DNA of 64,000 bases from Bacteroidota bacterium. GTDB taxonomy: Bacteria > Bacteroidota > Bacteroidia > Cytophagales > Cyclobacteriaceae. Position numbers and translations under genes: made by a program. Below are positions 24,960 through 33,808 of the stretch, piece after piece; within the stretch, counting starts at the first letter, position 1; each line of letters starts with the position of its first letter. Under the pieces are notes generated by a model. It did not search any database, was not told the DNA's origin, and was given only the letters and a program-made list of their open reading frames with translations. The DNA is taken from positions 62,001-126,000 of the forward strand of contig JAEYWY010000035.1 of assembly GCA_023428695.1 (NCBI GenBank), read 5' to 3'.

Positions 24960-25886
24960 TTAGTAGGGAAACTGGTACGTGGCACCGATACCAAATCCGG
25001 AAACCTTACCCATGTTTCTGCCATTAAGCATTTGGTTATAGTATGCAAGAACGCCCACACCTTTGATTTGCTTAGTGAAATACTGTACCGATGCAGATAC
25101 CTGATCGAAAATCACCTTGTTTGTTGGTTGGGCAGCATTGTACTTACGAATGTCGTCGCCGCTTGTTGATTGTAGTTTGTAGTAAGAAGCTTCGATTTTG
25201 AGTGAGTTGTCGAAGAGCCAGAAACCTGCAACTGCATTGTACTCCCACGCATCGGGAACATCCATCCACGGGGTGTAGTATGAGCCGTTATTGTAGTAGT
25301 AGTCGCGTTCAACTTCGGTCTGGCCCCGGAACAAGTGTCCGCCCATACCTCTCAGGTAGAGCCCCATATTCCAGCGGTACTGAACGATTCCACGAAGACT
25401 CAATTCCTGTGTGCCGTTGCCAATGCTGTATGGACGATAGTCGGAGAGGTAGTTCGTGATCGGCATCGCAAATCCGCTGGCAACAAACGCAGACAATTTA
25501 CCCTGAGCCATTTCGGCGTTGTAAACGCGATACTTCAAAGCGATTGTCAGATCCTGAAAGCCTTTTGCGCCTTGCAGCTGACCTCCATTGGGTTCAGAAG
25601 ATTCGGTTTTTACATAATTAACACCGACATAGGCGTTCAATTGATCGATGATACCAATTGCTATCATAGGCGTGACCGTCACGCGGGAAACTTTTGTAAT
25701 GATTTCGTTCGTACGGAGGGTCGTGCCTTCCCAATAGTGATCGAATGAACCACGATCATAGATCAGGGCGAAACACGACTCTCGCTTCTTCATCATCATA
25801 CCATCCGATGGCGTCTGTGCAGATACTGACGCACAAACGCACAAGAGCATACACATGCTCAGAAAAGAACAGTTAAGAACTTTCAT
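24960..25886 (-). CDS. outer-membrane beta-barrel protein (transporter-like)
   Basis: 308 residues. A signal peptide (LSMCMLLCVCASVSAQ) is followed by alternating amphipathic strands with many Tyr/Gly residues and a C-terminal GFGIGATYQFPY, typical of a barrel. Internal features such as GFQDLTIALKYRVY and FVASGFAMPIT resemble the phenol-degradation MetA-like and related transporter barrels. No substrate can be named. First gene of the OMP - haloperoxidase-like - TonB receptor operon, with a 30-bp gap to the next start. Confidence 0.75.
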   Translation of the reverse strand: MKVLNCSFLSMCMLLCVCASVSAQTPSDGMMMKKRESCFALIYDRGSFDHYWEGTTLRTNEIITKVSRVTVTPMIAIGIIDQLNAYVGVNYVKTESSEPNGGQLQGAKGFQDLTIALKYRVYNAEMAQGKLSAFVASGFAMPITNYLSDYRPYSIGNGTQELSLRGIVQYRWNMGLYLRGMGGHLFRGQTEVERDYYYNNGSYYTPWMDVPDAWEYNAVAGFWLFDNSLKIEASYYKLQSTSGDDIRKYNAAQPTNKVIFDQVSASVQYFTKQIKGVGVLAYYNQMLNGRNMGKVSGFGIGATYQFPY

Positions 25887-26044
25887 TTAGTTTAGGGTTT
25901 ATGTTAAAGGGCGGATACCATCAACACGGCACGCGTATTTCTACACCCGGCGATGTATCCAAAAACAATTCAGACAGGATTCGCTGCTATTGCCATTCGC
26001 ATAGACCTGGCAATGCATGAACCAGCCATTAAGAAAAGAGTTGA

Positions 26045-26584
26045 TTAAGCTTTAGGTGGTGGACCGAATATTGGAATGGATCGGTTTTGATAGACGGTCT
26101 CGGCTGACCAGGACGCGAGGCTGCGGTTCCAGCCATCCGTACCTTCGGACAATGAAAAGACAACGGGCAGATAATCTTTTGCAAAGCTCAACTGGCTTTT
26201 GCTTTTTGATGTTTTATGAAGCGGCTTATCAGTGAACGTTTTTACATAGTCAGTGAGTGCCTGGCGGATATGCTTACTCTTCTGATCTTTGACACAAACA
26301 ATAAACAATGTATCGCGAACAATGCGTTGCTTTACAAGCCTGTAGAATTCGCCATCGTGTTCAATTTCGCCCTGAACTCTCTCGTACTCTTCGTTGCCGG
26401 AATAATAAGGAATGGAAATTGGAACCTTAAGGGTAATGGTTTCTTCCCTCTCGTATTGGTCCGCATCAAGGCGACGTGATATGTCTTTTTTCGCTTTGAA
26501 ACTAACCCCAACCCAAAACCCGTAGAATCCTATTACGTTGAACAGAATCAGGGCAACCAGGAATATGGATATCGCGGTTTTCAA
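26045..26584 (-). CDS. membrane-anchored protein of unknown function (179 aa)
   Basis: One N-terminal membrane segment (AISIFLVALILFNVIGFYGF) leads to a hydrophilic extracytoplasmic part with charged and Tyr-rich segments (YYSGNEEYERVQGEIEHDGE) and ends SIPIFGPPPKA. I do not recognise a named family. Short proteins with a proline-rich tail of this kind occur next to TonB-dependent receptors in Bacteroidota, which fits the downstream operon, but this is a loose recollection and not evidence of function. Confidence 0.7.
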   Translation of the reverse strand: MKTAISIFLVALILFNVIGFYGFWVGVSFKAKKDISRRLDADQYEREETITLKVPISIPYYSGNEEYERVQGEIEHDGEFYRLVKQRIVRDTLFIVCVKDQKSKHIRQALTDYVKTFTDKPLHKTSKSKSQLSFAKDYLPVVFSLSEGTDGWNRSLASWSAETVYQNRSIPIFGPPPKA

Positions 26585-26712
26585 GGGTTAAGGTTTACAT
26601 AATTAACGATTTCGCCACTAATGATCAATACCCCATGCCGATTTCGTTTTATGATAACCCGAGACGCGTCCCTTGCGAACACCCATTAGGCGCCTATTCC
26701 GATGCGCTATCT

Positions 26713-27339
26713 TTACTTTAGAGTCTCTTCAACTGAACCACACGTAAGCATTGCATCCCCGAAATATGGGTTTCGGATCTCGTCGTTATCGCTAAGCCAG
26801 TAGGCTCCTTTGTCGTTGAACGCCATTGGACAGTACGTGTAGTACGCCGTTGCGCCACCAAGCCCGTAAGCCTTGATCGTCTTGTAGAAGGAATAGCTTA
26901 GTCTTTCGAAATGCTCACGTTGCGCTTCAATATCATCGGCGGCCTTTATTTTCTCAAGGGCTGATGACATTTCACCATGGTATATGATCCAGTCGTTGTA
27001 AGCAGCACCACTCAACTCTTTCATATCAACGGCCGCGAGTTGTTTAGCGGTAGCGTTGGCTTCCTTACGTACATTATTCGCATCTGAGGCAACGAATGCC
27101 TCCTTAAGACCGATGTAGGCTTCAAACAATTCACTTACTTGCTTCCGGAAGATTTCGCTGACGGTAAACTCAGGTTCACCAGCTTCGGTTTTGGTGACAC
27201 CGTTTTCGACTTCGCGCTTTTCAGCTTCCTCTTGTGTGAGGGTATCTTTCACTTCTGCGTCGCGGTTTCCGCCAGAGCATCCGGCTAATGCTGAAACCAT
27301 CAGGATCAGCACAATATTTAGTGCGTGTAGTGTTTTCAT
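26713..27339 (-). CDS. DUF3347 domain lipoprotein, probably copper-related
   Basis: 208 residues with a lipoprotein signal (LVILMVSALAGC-type lipobox). The C-terminal half is a DUF3347 domain: AYIGLKEAFVASDANNVRKE, FYKTIKAYGLGGATAYYTYC, PMAFNDKGAYWLSDNDEIRN, PYFGDAMLTCGSV. The C-P-M-A, GAYWLS, IRNPYFG and MLTCG motifs are diagnostic. The domain is found in CusB-like and other heavy-metal proteins, where the Met/Cys residues may bind copper (family knowledge). Its nearest neighbour downstream is the unknown membrane-anchored protein. Confidence 0.85.
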   Translation of the reverse strand: MKTLHALNIVLILMVSALAGCSGGNRDAEVKDTLTQEEAEKREVENGVTKTEAGEPEFTVSEIFRKQVSELFEAYIGLKEAFVASDANNVRKEANATAKQLAAVDMKELSGAAYNDWIIYHGEMSSALEKIKAADDIEAQREHFERLSYSFYKTIKAYGLGGATAYYTYCPMAFNDKGAYWLSDNDEIRNPYFGDAMLTCGSVEETLK

Positions 27340-27520
27340 GACCTCAATTTGTTCATTCCAAGATAACTTTTCCAGGAAGGATTCCGAAAATCCCCGCCAA
27401 TGATTCCGTCCCTGCCAAATCCTTGAATATGTATATTCCCCAAAATAAAACCCGTGCGGGGCAGGTGTAGGGGCGATTCAGTCTTGCTGATTTCTCCAAG
27501 GACGTATTTCCAAAATCCAA

Positions 27521-27534
27521 ATGACTTACGTCAT
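27521..27534. promoter_or_regulatory. short palindrome upstream of a USP gene
   Basis: ATGAC-TTAC-GTCAT, a perfect 5-bp inverted repeat with a 4-nt spacer, lies 49 bp before the USP start at 27583. The shape (N4 spacer) recalls FNR-family sites. The rest of the gap 27340-27582 shows no gene. Confidence 0.35.
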
Positions 27535-27582
27535 TCGGTCGATGTTCAAAAATGTGTTAATTGAAAAACAAGGTCCAATAAT

Positions 27583-28413
27583 ATGAAGATTCTCGTTCCT
27601 ACTGATTTTTCCGATAGTGCCAACCAGGCGCTCGAATATGCCGCAGAGATTGCGAGAGCAACTCAAAGTCAACTAACACTGCTCCACGTCTATTCCGGGC
27701 AGGCGCATCTCTCAAGTAAAATCCAGATTGTTGAGAGACTTAACCTGATCTGCCAGACGACCAATACTGAATACGAACCGGTTGTATGCATTCCGATGAC
27801 GCGCGCAGGTGATGTTGTAGACGAGATTTTAGCTGAGGCTGACGACATCGGTGTTGATCTGATTGTGATGGGGACAAAAGGCGCGACAAACCTCGGCCGG
27901 CTCTTTTTTGGGAGCAACACCGCTTCCGTTATCGAAAAGGCAACGTGCCCTGTATTGTCCGTACCCGGAACCCATACATTCAACAAACCTCAAAAAATGT
28001 TGTTCTCAACGAACTTTTCACGTGAAGAATTGAACGCAGCCGTTCAGTTCGTTTCTTTAGCCAAAGTATTTGGAGCAACGGTGATAATCGCTCACGTCTC
28101 AGTCGAACATGAACGTGAAGAAGTCGATGCTTCATTAGTTCGGGTGTTCGCCAATGATCTGTCACAAACGACGAATTATGACAAAATCGTAACACGTATT
28201 GCAAGTGACAACACGGTGAGTCTTGGCCTTGACTCACTAATCGCTGAAACCGGGGCCGATATAATTGCATTGTCCACACGCAGGCGCGGAATTCTCGAGA
28301 AGATGTATAACCCGAGCATCACGAAGAAGTACTCCCTGCAGGCCGACATTCCTCTTATGGCGTTTCGTGCCGACGGCGACGCCGACCGGCCCGGGACAAT
28401 TTTGTCTGTGTAG
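27583..28413 (+). CDS. universal stress protein, two-domain
   Basis: 276 residues starting MKILVPTDFSDSANQALEYA. Domain 1 has an intact nucleotide motif, GTKGATNLGRLFFGSNTASV. In domain 2 the same place reads STRRRGILEKMYNPSITKKY, so the second site is degenerate, as in the USP at 8246-9076; the two proteins share the architecture and the ending P-L-(L/M)-A-F-R. It is followed after 29 bp by the CDGSH protein, so the two may be co-transcribed. Confidence 0.92.
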   Translation: MKILVPTDFSDSANQALEYAAEIARATQSQLTLLHVYSGQAHLSSKIQIVERLNLICQTTNTEYEPVVCIPMTRAGDVVDEILAEADDIGVDLIVMGTKGATNLGRLFFGSNTASVIEKATCPVLSVPGTHTFNKPQKMLFSTNFSREELNAAVQFVSLAKVFGATVIIAHVSVEHEREEVDASLVRVFANDLSQTTNYDKIVTRIASDNTVSLGLDSLIAETGADIIALSTRRRGILEKMYNPSITKKYSLQADIPLMAFRADGDADRPGTILSV

Positions 28414-28442
28414 CAAAACGTTTAACTTTCAGAAAAAAAGGT

Positions 28443-28667
28443 ATGGCCAGAACCAGACTGATCGTGAACAGCAACGGTTCGTTGCGCCTAGACGGCGATT
28501 TTGAAATCGTGGACGCCGAAGGCAATGTATATGGATTACAAGGGCGCACCGTTGTTTCTTTATGCCGATGCGGTCGATCTGCCAATAAACCGTTCTGCGA
28601 TGGTTCCCACAGGGGTAATTTTGAACATAACGCCGCCGCGTTTGACTTACCGCCAAAGAAACTTTGA
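28443..28667 (+). CDS. CDGSH iron-sulfur domain protein
   Basis: 74 residues. It contains the 2Fe-2S signature with three Cys and one His, CRCGRSANKPFCDGSHRGN, matching C-x-C-x2-S-x3-P-x-C-D-G-S-H. MitoNEET-like proteins of this size in bacteria carry a redox-active, labile 2Fe-2S cluster; their targets are not known. Probably in the same transcript as the upstream USP. Confidence 0.93.
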   Translation: MARTRLIVNSNGSLRLDGDFEIVDAEGNVYGLQGRTVVSLCRCGRSANKPFCDGSHRGNFEHNAAAFDLPPKKL

Positions 28668-28800
28668 TTCAGGTATCAAAAAGGAGCCACATTCAGCGTT
28701 ATCGGATATATTCCGGATTGCGAACGCGAGACCCCAATCAGAACAGAATTTCCAACCGGGTATTTTATTTTACACATGATTGAGAAAGACACATTGGAGT

Positions 28801-29496
28801 ATGATAAGTGTAATAATACCGACATACAACGTGGCTAAAACACTTCCCGCCTTGTTGATGTATTTAAACCACATTCCGTTTTTTGAAAGTATTTCAGAAA
28901 TAATTGTGAGCGACGGCAACAGCACAGATGATACTGTCGCAATTGCAGAATCATTCAACGCCAAAATCGTAAAAAACAATAGCACCGGAAGGGCGCTTCA
29001 GATGAACGCTGGCGCAAAGGCCGCAACAGGAACAGTCCTCTATTTTCTGCATGCTGACTCTCTCCCGCCGCGGGATTTTGTAAATGAAATCAAGAACCGT
29101 TTTTATGACGGCTATCAGGGTGGGTGTTTCCGCTTACAGTTCGACCACCAGCATTGGTTTCTGCGATTCAACGCCTGGTTTACACGTTTTAACACGACCT
29201 GGTTCCGGTTCGCCGACCAGAGTCTCTTTGTAACCCGCGATTTGTTCAACGCCATTGGGGGATTTCGGGAAGACCATCTTGTCCTTGAATACAAGGAAAT
29301 CATCCGTCGAATAAAATCAGAAGGAAATTTCGTTGTCATCCCGCGGTACATAACCACGAGTGCGAAAAAGTATCTTGATAATGGAATCTACCGCCTGCAG
29401 TGCATTTACTACTACATCTTCGCACTCGACAGTTTCGGGGTGAGCCAGGGATCAATCGTCCGCAGATACAGGAATCTGCTTACTGGCAAATATTAG
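28801..29496 (+). CDS. family 2 glycosyltransferase (TIGR04283-like)
   Basis: 231 residues from ATG 28801, preceded by GGAG; a TTG at 28780 would add seven residues. GT-A fold marks are SVIIPTYNVAKTLPALL, EIIVSDGNSTDDTVAIAE, MNAGAKAATGTVLYFLHADS with the metal/nucleotide-binding HADS, and FADQSLFVTRDLFNAIGGF. The family often occurs with arsenosugar or polyisoprenyl-linked pathways, but no such partner is adjacent here. Substrate unknown. Confidence 0.88.
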   Translation: MISVIIPTYNVAKTLPALLMYLNHIPFFESISEIIVSDGNSTDDTVAIAESFNAKIVKNNSTGRALQMNAGAKAATGTVLYFLHADSLPPRDFVNEIKNRFYDGYQGGCFRLQFDHQHWFLRFNAWFTRFNTTWFRFADQSLFVTRDLFNAIGGFREDHLVLEYKEIIRRIKSEGNFVVIPRYITTSAKKYLDNGIYRLQCIYYYIFALDSFGVSQGSIVRRYRNLLTGKY

Positions 29497-29498
29497 TG

Positions 29499-29804
29499 TT
29501 ATTCAAAGAAGTCTCGTCTCGGAAACAAATTGGCGTATTCCGGCGACTGATTGTGTGTTTCGCGGAATGAACGAGCTTCCTGCCTGCTTCTATTATGAAG
29601 CAGAACCAGAAATCGCTCATACGTTTCAAACGAAACCCGTTGCATACCTGAGACAATTTTATCGAAGCTCTCTTTGTCAGCAGTGAGAATCAGTTTGAAT
29701 GGGCTGCGTTGCGAGGTTTCGGACAAGTCCACCTGCTTGCCCGAGCGTGAATCCTCACGTTTGATACAGACAGAGCCTTTCCGATAATAGGATGGGTAAA
29801 TCAT
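29499..29804 (-). CDS. hypothetical protein (101 aa)
   Basis: A hydrophilic, basic protein with no membrane segment (KLILTADKESFDKIVSGMQR, then YERFLVLLHNRSRQEARSF). It is convergent with the glycosyltransferase, with a 2-bp gap. A purine-rich GGGAAAG precedes the ATG. No family recognised. It is the weakest of the called genes; the gap 29805-30006 beyond it holds nothing assignable. Confidence 0.4.
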   Translation of the reverse strand: MIYPSYYRKGSVCIKREDSRSGKQVDLSETSQRSPFKLILTADKESFDKIVSGMQRVSFETYERFLVLLHNRSRQEARSFRETHNQSPEYANLFPRRDFFE

Positions 29805-30006
29805 GAGAAGCGCTTTCCCAAATTGCTATATAATTGTTCCAGGTATATACGACCGGATATTTGCGCAATTCGGGCAGCAGTAGCAAAAACAGAAGCATGA
29901 GTGAGGAAAAAAACCTACAGTTTTCATCACCAGTCAAGAATTCAGACTATCAACTTAACGATTCTTCCCGCTGACAAACGACGAATTCAAATCGGAAGAG
30001 TTATTG

Positions 30007-31560
30007 CTAGTTGTAGCTTTTTGCTTCGGACCACGCTACTCCAATATCGCGAATAAGTCCACGACAGATGAAAACGGGAACATTGTTCTCATACGGCATA
30101 CAATAATCACATGTTGAAGTGCCAACCTGCTCCACCTCGCGGAATGTCTTCGCGTGATCGCGAAGATTACCTCCAAGAATGATCAAGGGATCGGGGTCAT
30201 ACGGATAGCCCCACACCCAATAGCTATTGTGATTTCCGATAACGGGAGGCAAACCGGCGTCGCGTCCATAATATTCTATGGCCGCACATCGTCCGTAATT
30301 GGTTGAGAATATCAACGTTGTTTTCTTTTCCTCTTCGGAAAGGGTGTTCCATACATCCACTACTGATTTCGCTTTTTCTTTCCAACCAAACATGTCGGCA
30401 TAGAACTGTGGCAACTCCGCCAACTCCTTTCCTTCCGATGACGACGGCTTCATACCCAGCATCTCCGAATAGCTGATGTACTTTTCCACCGGCAGGATCG
30501 GAAGCACCACGGGAATAAGCACAACGGTGACCAGGAGCCACAGCACCATCACGACAACGCCTGCGATTTTCGCGGCCCTGGATCTCAATGCAAGTGATTC
30601 AAACCATATCGCACCCGACGCCCAGACAACAACGTAAGCCGGTAAAAGGTATTCCGCTTTGCTGGTGCCGTTGAACATGAGAATAAGAAATGGTCCAAGG
30701 AAGAGAAACGCCAGAATTCTGTAAGGTTTCAGCTGTTTCGCGACCAGCAGAGCAATCAGTCCGGGGATCCAGAATACAACAGCGACGGGGTTGTTCAACA
30801 GCAGCTGGCCCGTGACAAAACTTATGATCGAAAGTCCTTTGTATTTTTGTGACGACGCGTTGTGAATGAATTCAAGATGAGCGTAGTCGTGTGAGATATT
30901 CCAAAAGATATATGGAAGAAAGAGAACAAAGGCAATGGCCCCTGCGACGTATGGCCATGGCGTTAGGAGCCACTTGCGTTGCGGTGTGAGTATAAGCCCG
31001 GCAAAAATTCCGACGCCGAGAAACAACACACCAATCTTGTTAAGAAGTCCCAAACCAAGAACGAAGCCGAGCCAGATCCAGTATTTTTTCTCCTCAGTCG
31101 TTACGATTTCCACAATCAGAAATGCAACTACCGTCCAGGAGAGGATTTCGATTGCGTTCATCGAATAAAATGACGACATCACAATGTTCCCCAGACTAAA
31201 CGTAAGCACACAGGCAAGCAACTGGGCAAGCCGGCCGCCACCGAGGCGAATGACGATTATGCCTGTTAGCCACACCGTTAGCGCTGCGCAAATCGCAGGA
31301 ACCATCCTGACCGAAAAAAGCGAGTCTCCGAAAGCAAATGTCCACACTTTAAGTATGTAGATGCTCAAGGGTGGCTGGTCAACGTAGCCCGTATCAAGAT
31401 GGCCCGTACACGCGATGTAATACAATTCGTCGCGGAACAAACCGTAGCCACCGGTTGCGTTTACGACGACGTGGAGCAGCAAGCGAACCACACTCAGATA
31501 AAATGGGATTGCCAAATCGCCGCGGATCAGGCGATGTGTCAGGGGGATGGTCGTATTCAT
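30007..31560 (-). CDS. family 39-type glycosyltransferase (membrane, GT-C)
   Basis: 517 residues with about ten hydrophobic helices and a C-terminal soluble domain. The first loop has the catalytic-type acidic pair GLFRDELYYIACTGHLDTG and the downstream YVDQPPLSIYILKVW, typical of the PMT/ArnT-like family that transfers sugars from a lipid carrier. Acceptor unknown. It stands alone, divergent from the copper-storage gene with a 106-bp gap. Confidence 0.88.
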   Translation of the reverse strand: MNTTIPLTHRLIRGDLAIPFYLSVVRLLLHVVVNATGGYGLFRDELYYIACTGHLDTGYVDQPPLSIYILKVWTFAFGDSLFSVRMVPAICAALTVWLTGIIVIRLGGGRLAQLLACVLTFSLGNIVMSSFYSMNAIEILSWTVVAFLIVEIVTTEEKKYWIWLGFVLGLGLLNKIGVLFLGVGIFAGLILTPQRKWLLTPWPYVAGAIAFVLFLPYIFWNISHDYAHLEFIHNASSQKYKGLSIISFVTGQLLLNNPVAVVFWIPGLIALLVAKQLKPYRILAFLFLGPFLILMFNGTSKAEYLLPAYVVVWASGAIWFESLALRSRAAKIAGVVVMVLWLLVTVVLIPVVLPILPVEKYISYSEMLGMKPSSSEGKELAELPQFYADMFGWKEKAKSVVDVWNTLSEEEKKTTLIFSTNYGRCAAIEYYGRDAGLPPVIGNHNSYWVWGYPYDPDPLIILGGNLRDHAKTFREVEQVGTSTCDYCMPYENNVPVFICRGLIRDIGVAWSEAKSYN

Positions 31561-31625
31561 ACGCTAATACATCCCAAGATATTACTTTCCTGTCCAGCGG
31601 CAAAAAAGCGCAGACAGTGAATGGC

Positions 31626-31660
31626 ATCGGTTTTTCAGCATTTTCCGTGCACAAACCGAT
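31626..31660. promoter_or_regulatory. inverted repeat in front of the copper-storage gene
   Basis: ATCGGTTT (31626-31633) and AAACCGAT (31653-31660) are perfect 8-bp inverted arms, 19 nt apart. The right arm ends 6 bp before the ATG at 31667. It could be an operator for the nearby AraC-type regulator or a hairpin covering the translation start. The arm spacing is long for a classical operator. Confidence 0.4.
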
Positions 31661-31666
31661 TTTCCT

Positions 31667-32029
31667 ATGACTACAACAACGGGATCAGCAATTCTGACTT
31701 ATGCAGAAACAGGTATCATTCGCGAATTGGTAAACTGCGCGCTGACGTGTGAAGCATGTGCTACGGCGTGCCTGAAAGAACAGGAAGGCACACACCTCGC
31801 CAGGTGCGGCGCACTTTCACGCGACTGTTCTGACATTTGCCTACATGCATCACGCCTGGTTATGCGACACTCCGAAATTGCCGAGCACTACCTCACCATG
31901 TGTGAGGAAATATGCAGGCTTTGCCACGAGGAGTGTTCAAAGCACCAGCATGATTACTGCATGATCTGCGCTGAGGCGTGTGAAAACTGCGCCGACAGTT
32001 GTGAGCGCTATGCCAGCGAAAGCGAATAG
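31667..32029 (+). CDS. Cys-rich four-helix bundle copper-storage protein (Csp/DUF326-like)
   Basis: 120 residues with 16 cysteines, mostly in CxxC or CxxxC steps along helices: CALTCEACATAC, RCGALSRDCSDIC, MCEEICRLCHEEC, YCMICAEACENCADSC. This matches the cytosolic Csp3-type copper-storage family, which holds many Cu(I) ions inside a four-helix bundle. There is no signal peptide, so it is cytosolic. It ends 3 bp from the convergent HMA chaperone gene, and a copper-type regulator lies about 1.8 kb away. Confidence 0.9.
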   Translation: MTTTTGSAILTYAETGIIRELVNCALTCEACATACLKEQEGTHLARCGALSRDCSDICLHASRLVMRHSEIAEHYLTMCEEICRLCHEECSKHQHDYCMICAEACENCADSCERYASESE

Positions 32030-32032
32030 TGC

Positions 32033-32236
32033 TTACAGCGTTTCAGCCTTGTAACCGGCCTTTTGTAATGATTCTTTGACCTCCTCCGCGGAAACATCGC
32101 CTGAAACTGTCAGGACGCGCTGCGGCGAAGCCAGATCCACTTTCCAATTATCAGTGCCGACAACTTCGTTAAGGAACGGCGTTACCTTTTCGATACAACC
32201 AGTGCATTTGATATTCGTGCTGAATTTCTTTTCCAT
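32033..32236 (-). CDS. heavy-metal-associated (HMA) domain protein, copper chaperone-like
   Basis: 67 residues, a single ferredoxin-like HMA domain. The metal site is KCTGCIEKVTPFLNEV (CxxC near residue 11), followed by VLTVSGDVSAEEVKESLQKA. The usual Met before the first Cys is replaced by Lys. Such proteins hand Cu(I) to P-type ATPases. Convergent with the copper-storage gene; no ATPase is in the window. Confidence 0.88.
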   Translation of the reverse strand: MEKKFSTNIKCTGCIEKVTPFLNEVVGTDNWKVDLASPQRVLTVSGDVSAEEVKESLQKAGYKAETL

Positions 32237-32330
32237 GATAAGATGTGGTTTACAATTAGAACAACAAATTGCAGCGATTTATCTCTTAGAGCTTTACATT
32301 ATACCTACTTCCTTTTACGAAATTCCGGAA

Positions 32331-32909
32331 TCAATAGTTAGCACGGATTCCGATGCCCAGTTTGACGACATCACCGGGCCTCAGGCTTTCCAGGTTTTGA
32401 AACAGGCTCACCAAATATAACTCGTTCGCATTCACATCCAGGTATGCGGAAACCGATTTAATAATCGTATGGTCTCTGAGTCGAATCGTTAGTGAAGGCT
32501 GATAATTGAGGTGAACCCGAAAAGAAGTCTGCCACCAATAATAGTTTTCCGGATAGCGATGACTCGGCCATCGTGTCCGGAAGTTACTCCCCAGATGGTA
32601 GCTAATCATGAAACCAATATCAAAAGGATTAACAGTGATTCGCTTTCCCACGGAATAAACAGCGGGTGCAAACACCAATCGCGTTGAAAAAATATTGAGG
32701 GGACCGCCTTTATCACCGGGAACGTATCCAAAATGCAAGCTTGCACGAGCGCGGTAGCGAAAGACATCATAGCCGACACCACCACTGAGATAGCCAATAC
32801 TTCCCGCATATTGAAGCTGAAGAAAATCCGGATGCGACCAGTGCCGCTCCTGCGCGAGCACAGGTATTGCGGCCACTAAAGAAACCCATATCAAAGCAAT
32901 TCGCCTCAT
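32331..32909 (-). CDS. putative outer-membrane or periplasmic protein, unknown function
   Basis: 192 residues. A signal peptide (ALIWVSLVAAIPVLAQ) is followed by alternating aromatic and charged strands (LQLQYAGSIGYLSGGVGYDV, ASLHFGYVPGD), and it ends LGIGIRANY, which suggests a small barrel. No family recognised. It begins 2 bp after the metallophosphoesterase stop on the same strand, so the two are probably co-transcribed. Confidence 0.7.
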   Translation of the reverse strand: MRRIALIWVSLVAAIPVLAQERHWSHPDFLQLQYAGSIGYLSGGVGYDVFRYRARASLHFGYVPGDKGGPLNIFSTRLVFAPAVYSVGKRITVNPFDIGFMISYHLGSNFRTRWPSHRYPENYYWWQTSFRVHLNYQPSLTIRLRDHTIIKSVSAYLDVNANELYLVSLFQNLESLRPGDVVKLGIGIRANY

Positions 32910-32911
32910 GG

Positions 32912-33718
32912 CTAATAGTTTACGATTTCCTTCACGACGATTCCGTTGATAATCTTAAGCAAGAGATACGATCGCTGTTCAAATGAAAAACTTGTTATAT
33001 ATCGGATTCCATCGTTGAAAGGATATCCATCGGTATGATCATGCACGTGTGCGTGGAGTGACAGCAGAAACCCGGGTGTTGTGCTTAGCATGCGGGCATA
33101 CGGTACGACAAGATCTTGTTTGAAATCATCATCCGTCGGAGGAACATGAGAAATTCCGACGTAGTACTTAGCGCCGTCTTTGGGATCGCCAGCAAGCTGC
33201 TCCTCAAGCCATTGCAAATTCGGAATCTCTTTCAATGGGTATTCGCGCCCGTTGGTATTGTGCATCACAAATTTGATGCTGTCATACACAAACGAGTAGT
33301 CAGGCGGTCCGAACATCCGCGTAAAAACACTCTCGCCGTTGGCAATGACATCATGGTTGCCGATGACGCCGAAGTAGGGGGCGTTGATGCGCGATAATCG
33401 CTCGTATACCCACTCATATTCGGCCAGCAATCCAAAGTCGGAAATGTCACCGGCAAGTACGACAAAATCGATGTTGGGATTTTTGTTCACATGAGAAACA
33501 AACCGGTCCAGTTCATCCATGAACCGTTGTGAATCTCCGACAAACGCAATGATAACCGTGTCGTCAATAGCGCGTGTCAAAAGTTTTTCAAGGTTAGCGG
33601 CATTGAGATCACGCGGCGTATTCCGATCGAACGCCTGGTTAGGGCTATACTCGAAACTATTGCACGAGACGAAAGAGTATGAGAAAAATACGATACAAAG
33701 AATCCGGCATACAAACAT
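32912..33718 (-). CDS. calcineurin-like metallophosphoesterase, lipoprotein
   Basis: 268 residues with a lipoprotein signal (ILCIVFFSYSFVSC). Metal-binding motifs occur in order: IAFVGDSQRF, FVVLAGDISDFG, GVIGNHDV, GISHVPP and LSLHAHVHDHTDG. It is probably a periplasmic phosphodiesterase; substrate unknown. Pairs with the downstream barrel-like gene. Confidence 0.88.
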   Translation of the reverse strand: MFVCRILCIVFFSYSFVSCNSFEYSPNQAFDRNTPRDLNAANLEKLLTRAIDDTVIIAFVGDSQRFMDELDRFVSHVNKNPNIDFVVLAGDISDFGLLAEYEWVYERLSRINAPYFGVIGNHDVIANGESVFTRMFGPPDYSFVYDSIKFVMHNTNGREYPLKEIPNLQWLEEQLAGDPKDGAKYYVGISHVPPTDDDFKQDLVVPYARMLSTTPGFLLSLHAHVHDHTDGYPFNDGIRYITSFSFEQRSYLLLKIINGIVVKEIVNY

Positions 33719-33808
33719 ATGTAATAACTACGGTTTTTCGTCGACAGCGTTCGCGTTACGACGAAAAAAATTCTGCGCCTTAATTCAAGAAACGATTGAG
33801 ATGCCGAA

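Noticed and set aside
28663..28680. TTTGAT / ATCAAA inverted repeat at the end of the CDGSH gene as a terminator
   Set aside because: The stem is only six A/T-rich pairs, no T-run follows, and it overlaps the stop codon.
29755..29937. A 60-residue minus-strand frame before the 101-residue gene
   Set aside because: It overlaps that gene, and its hydrophobic stretch is not followed by a plausible protein; no support for coding.
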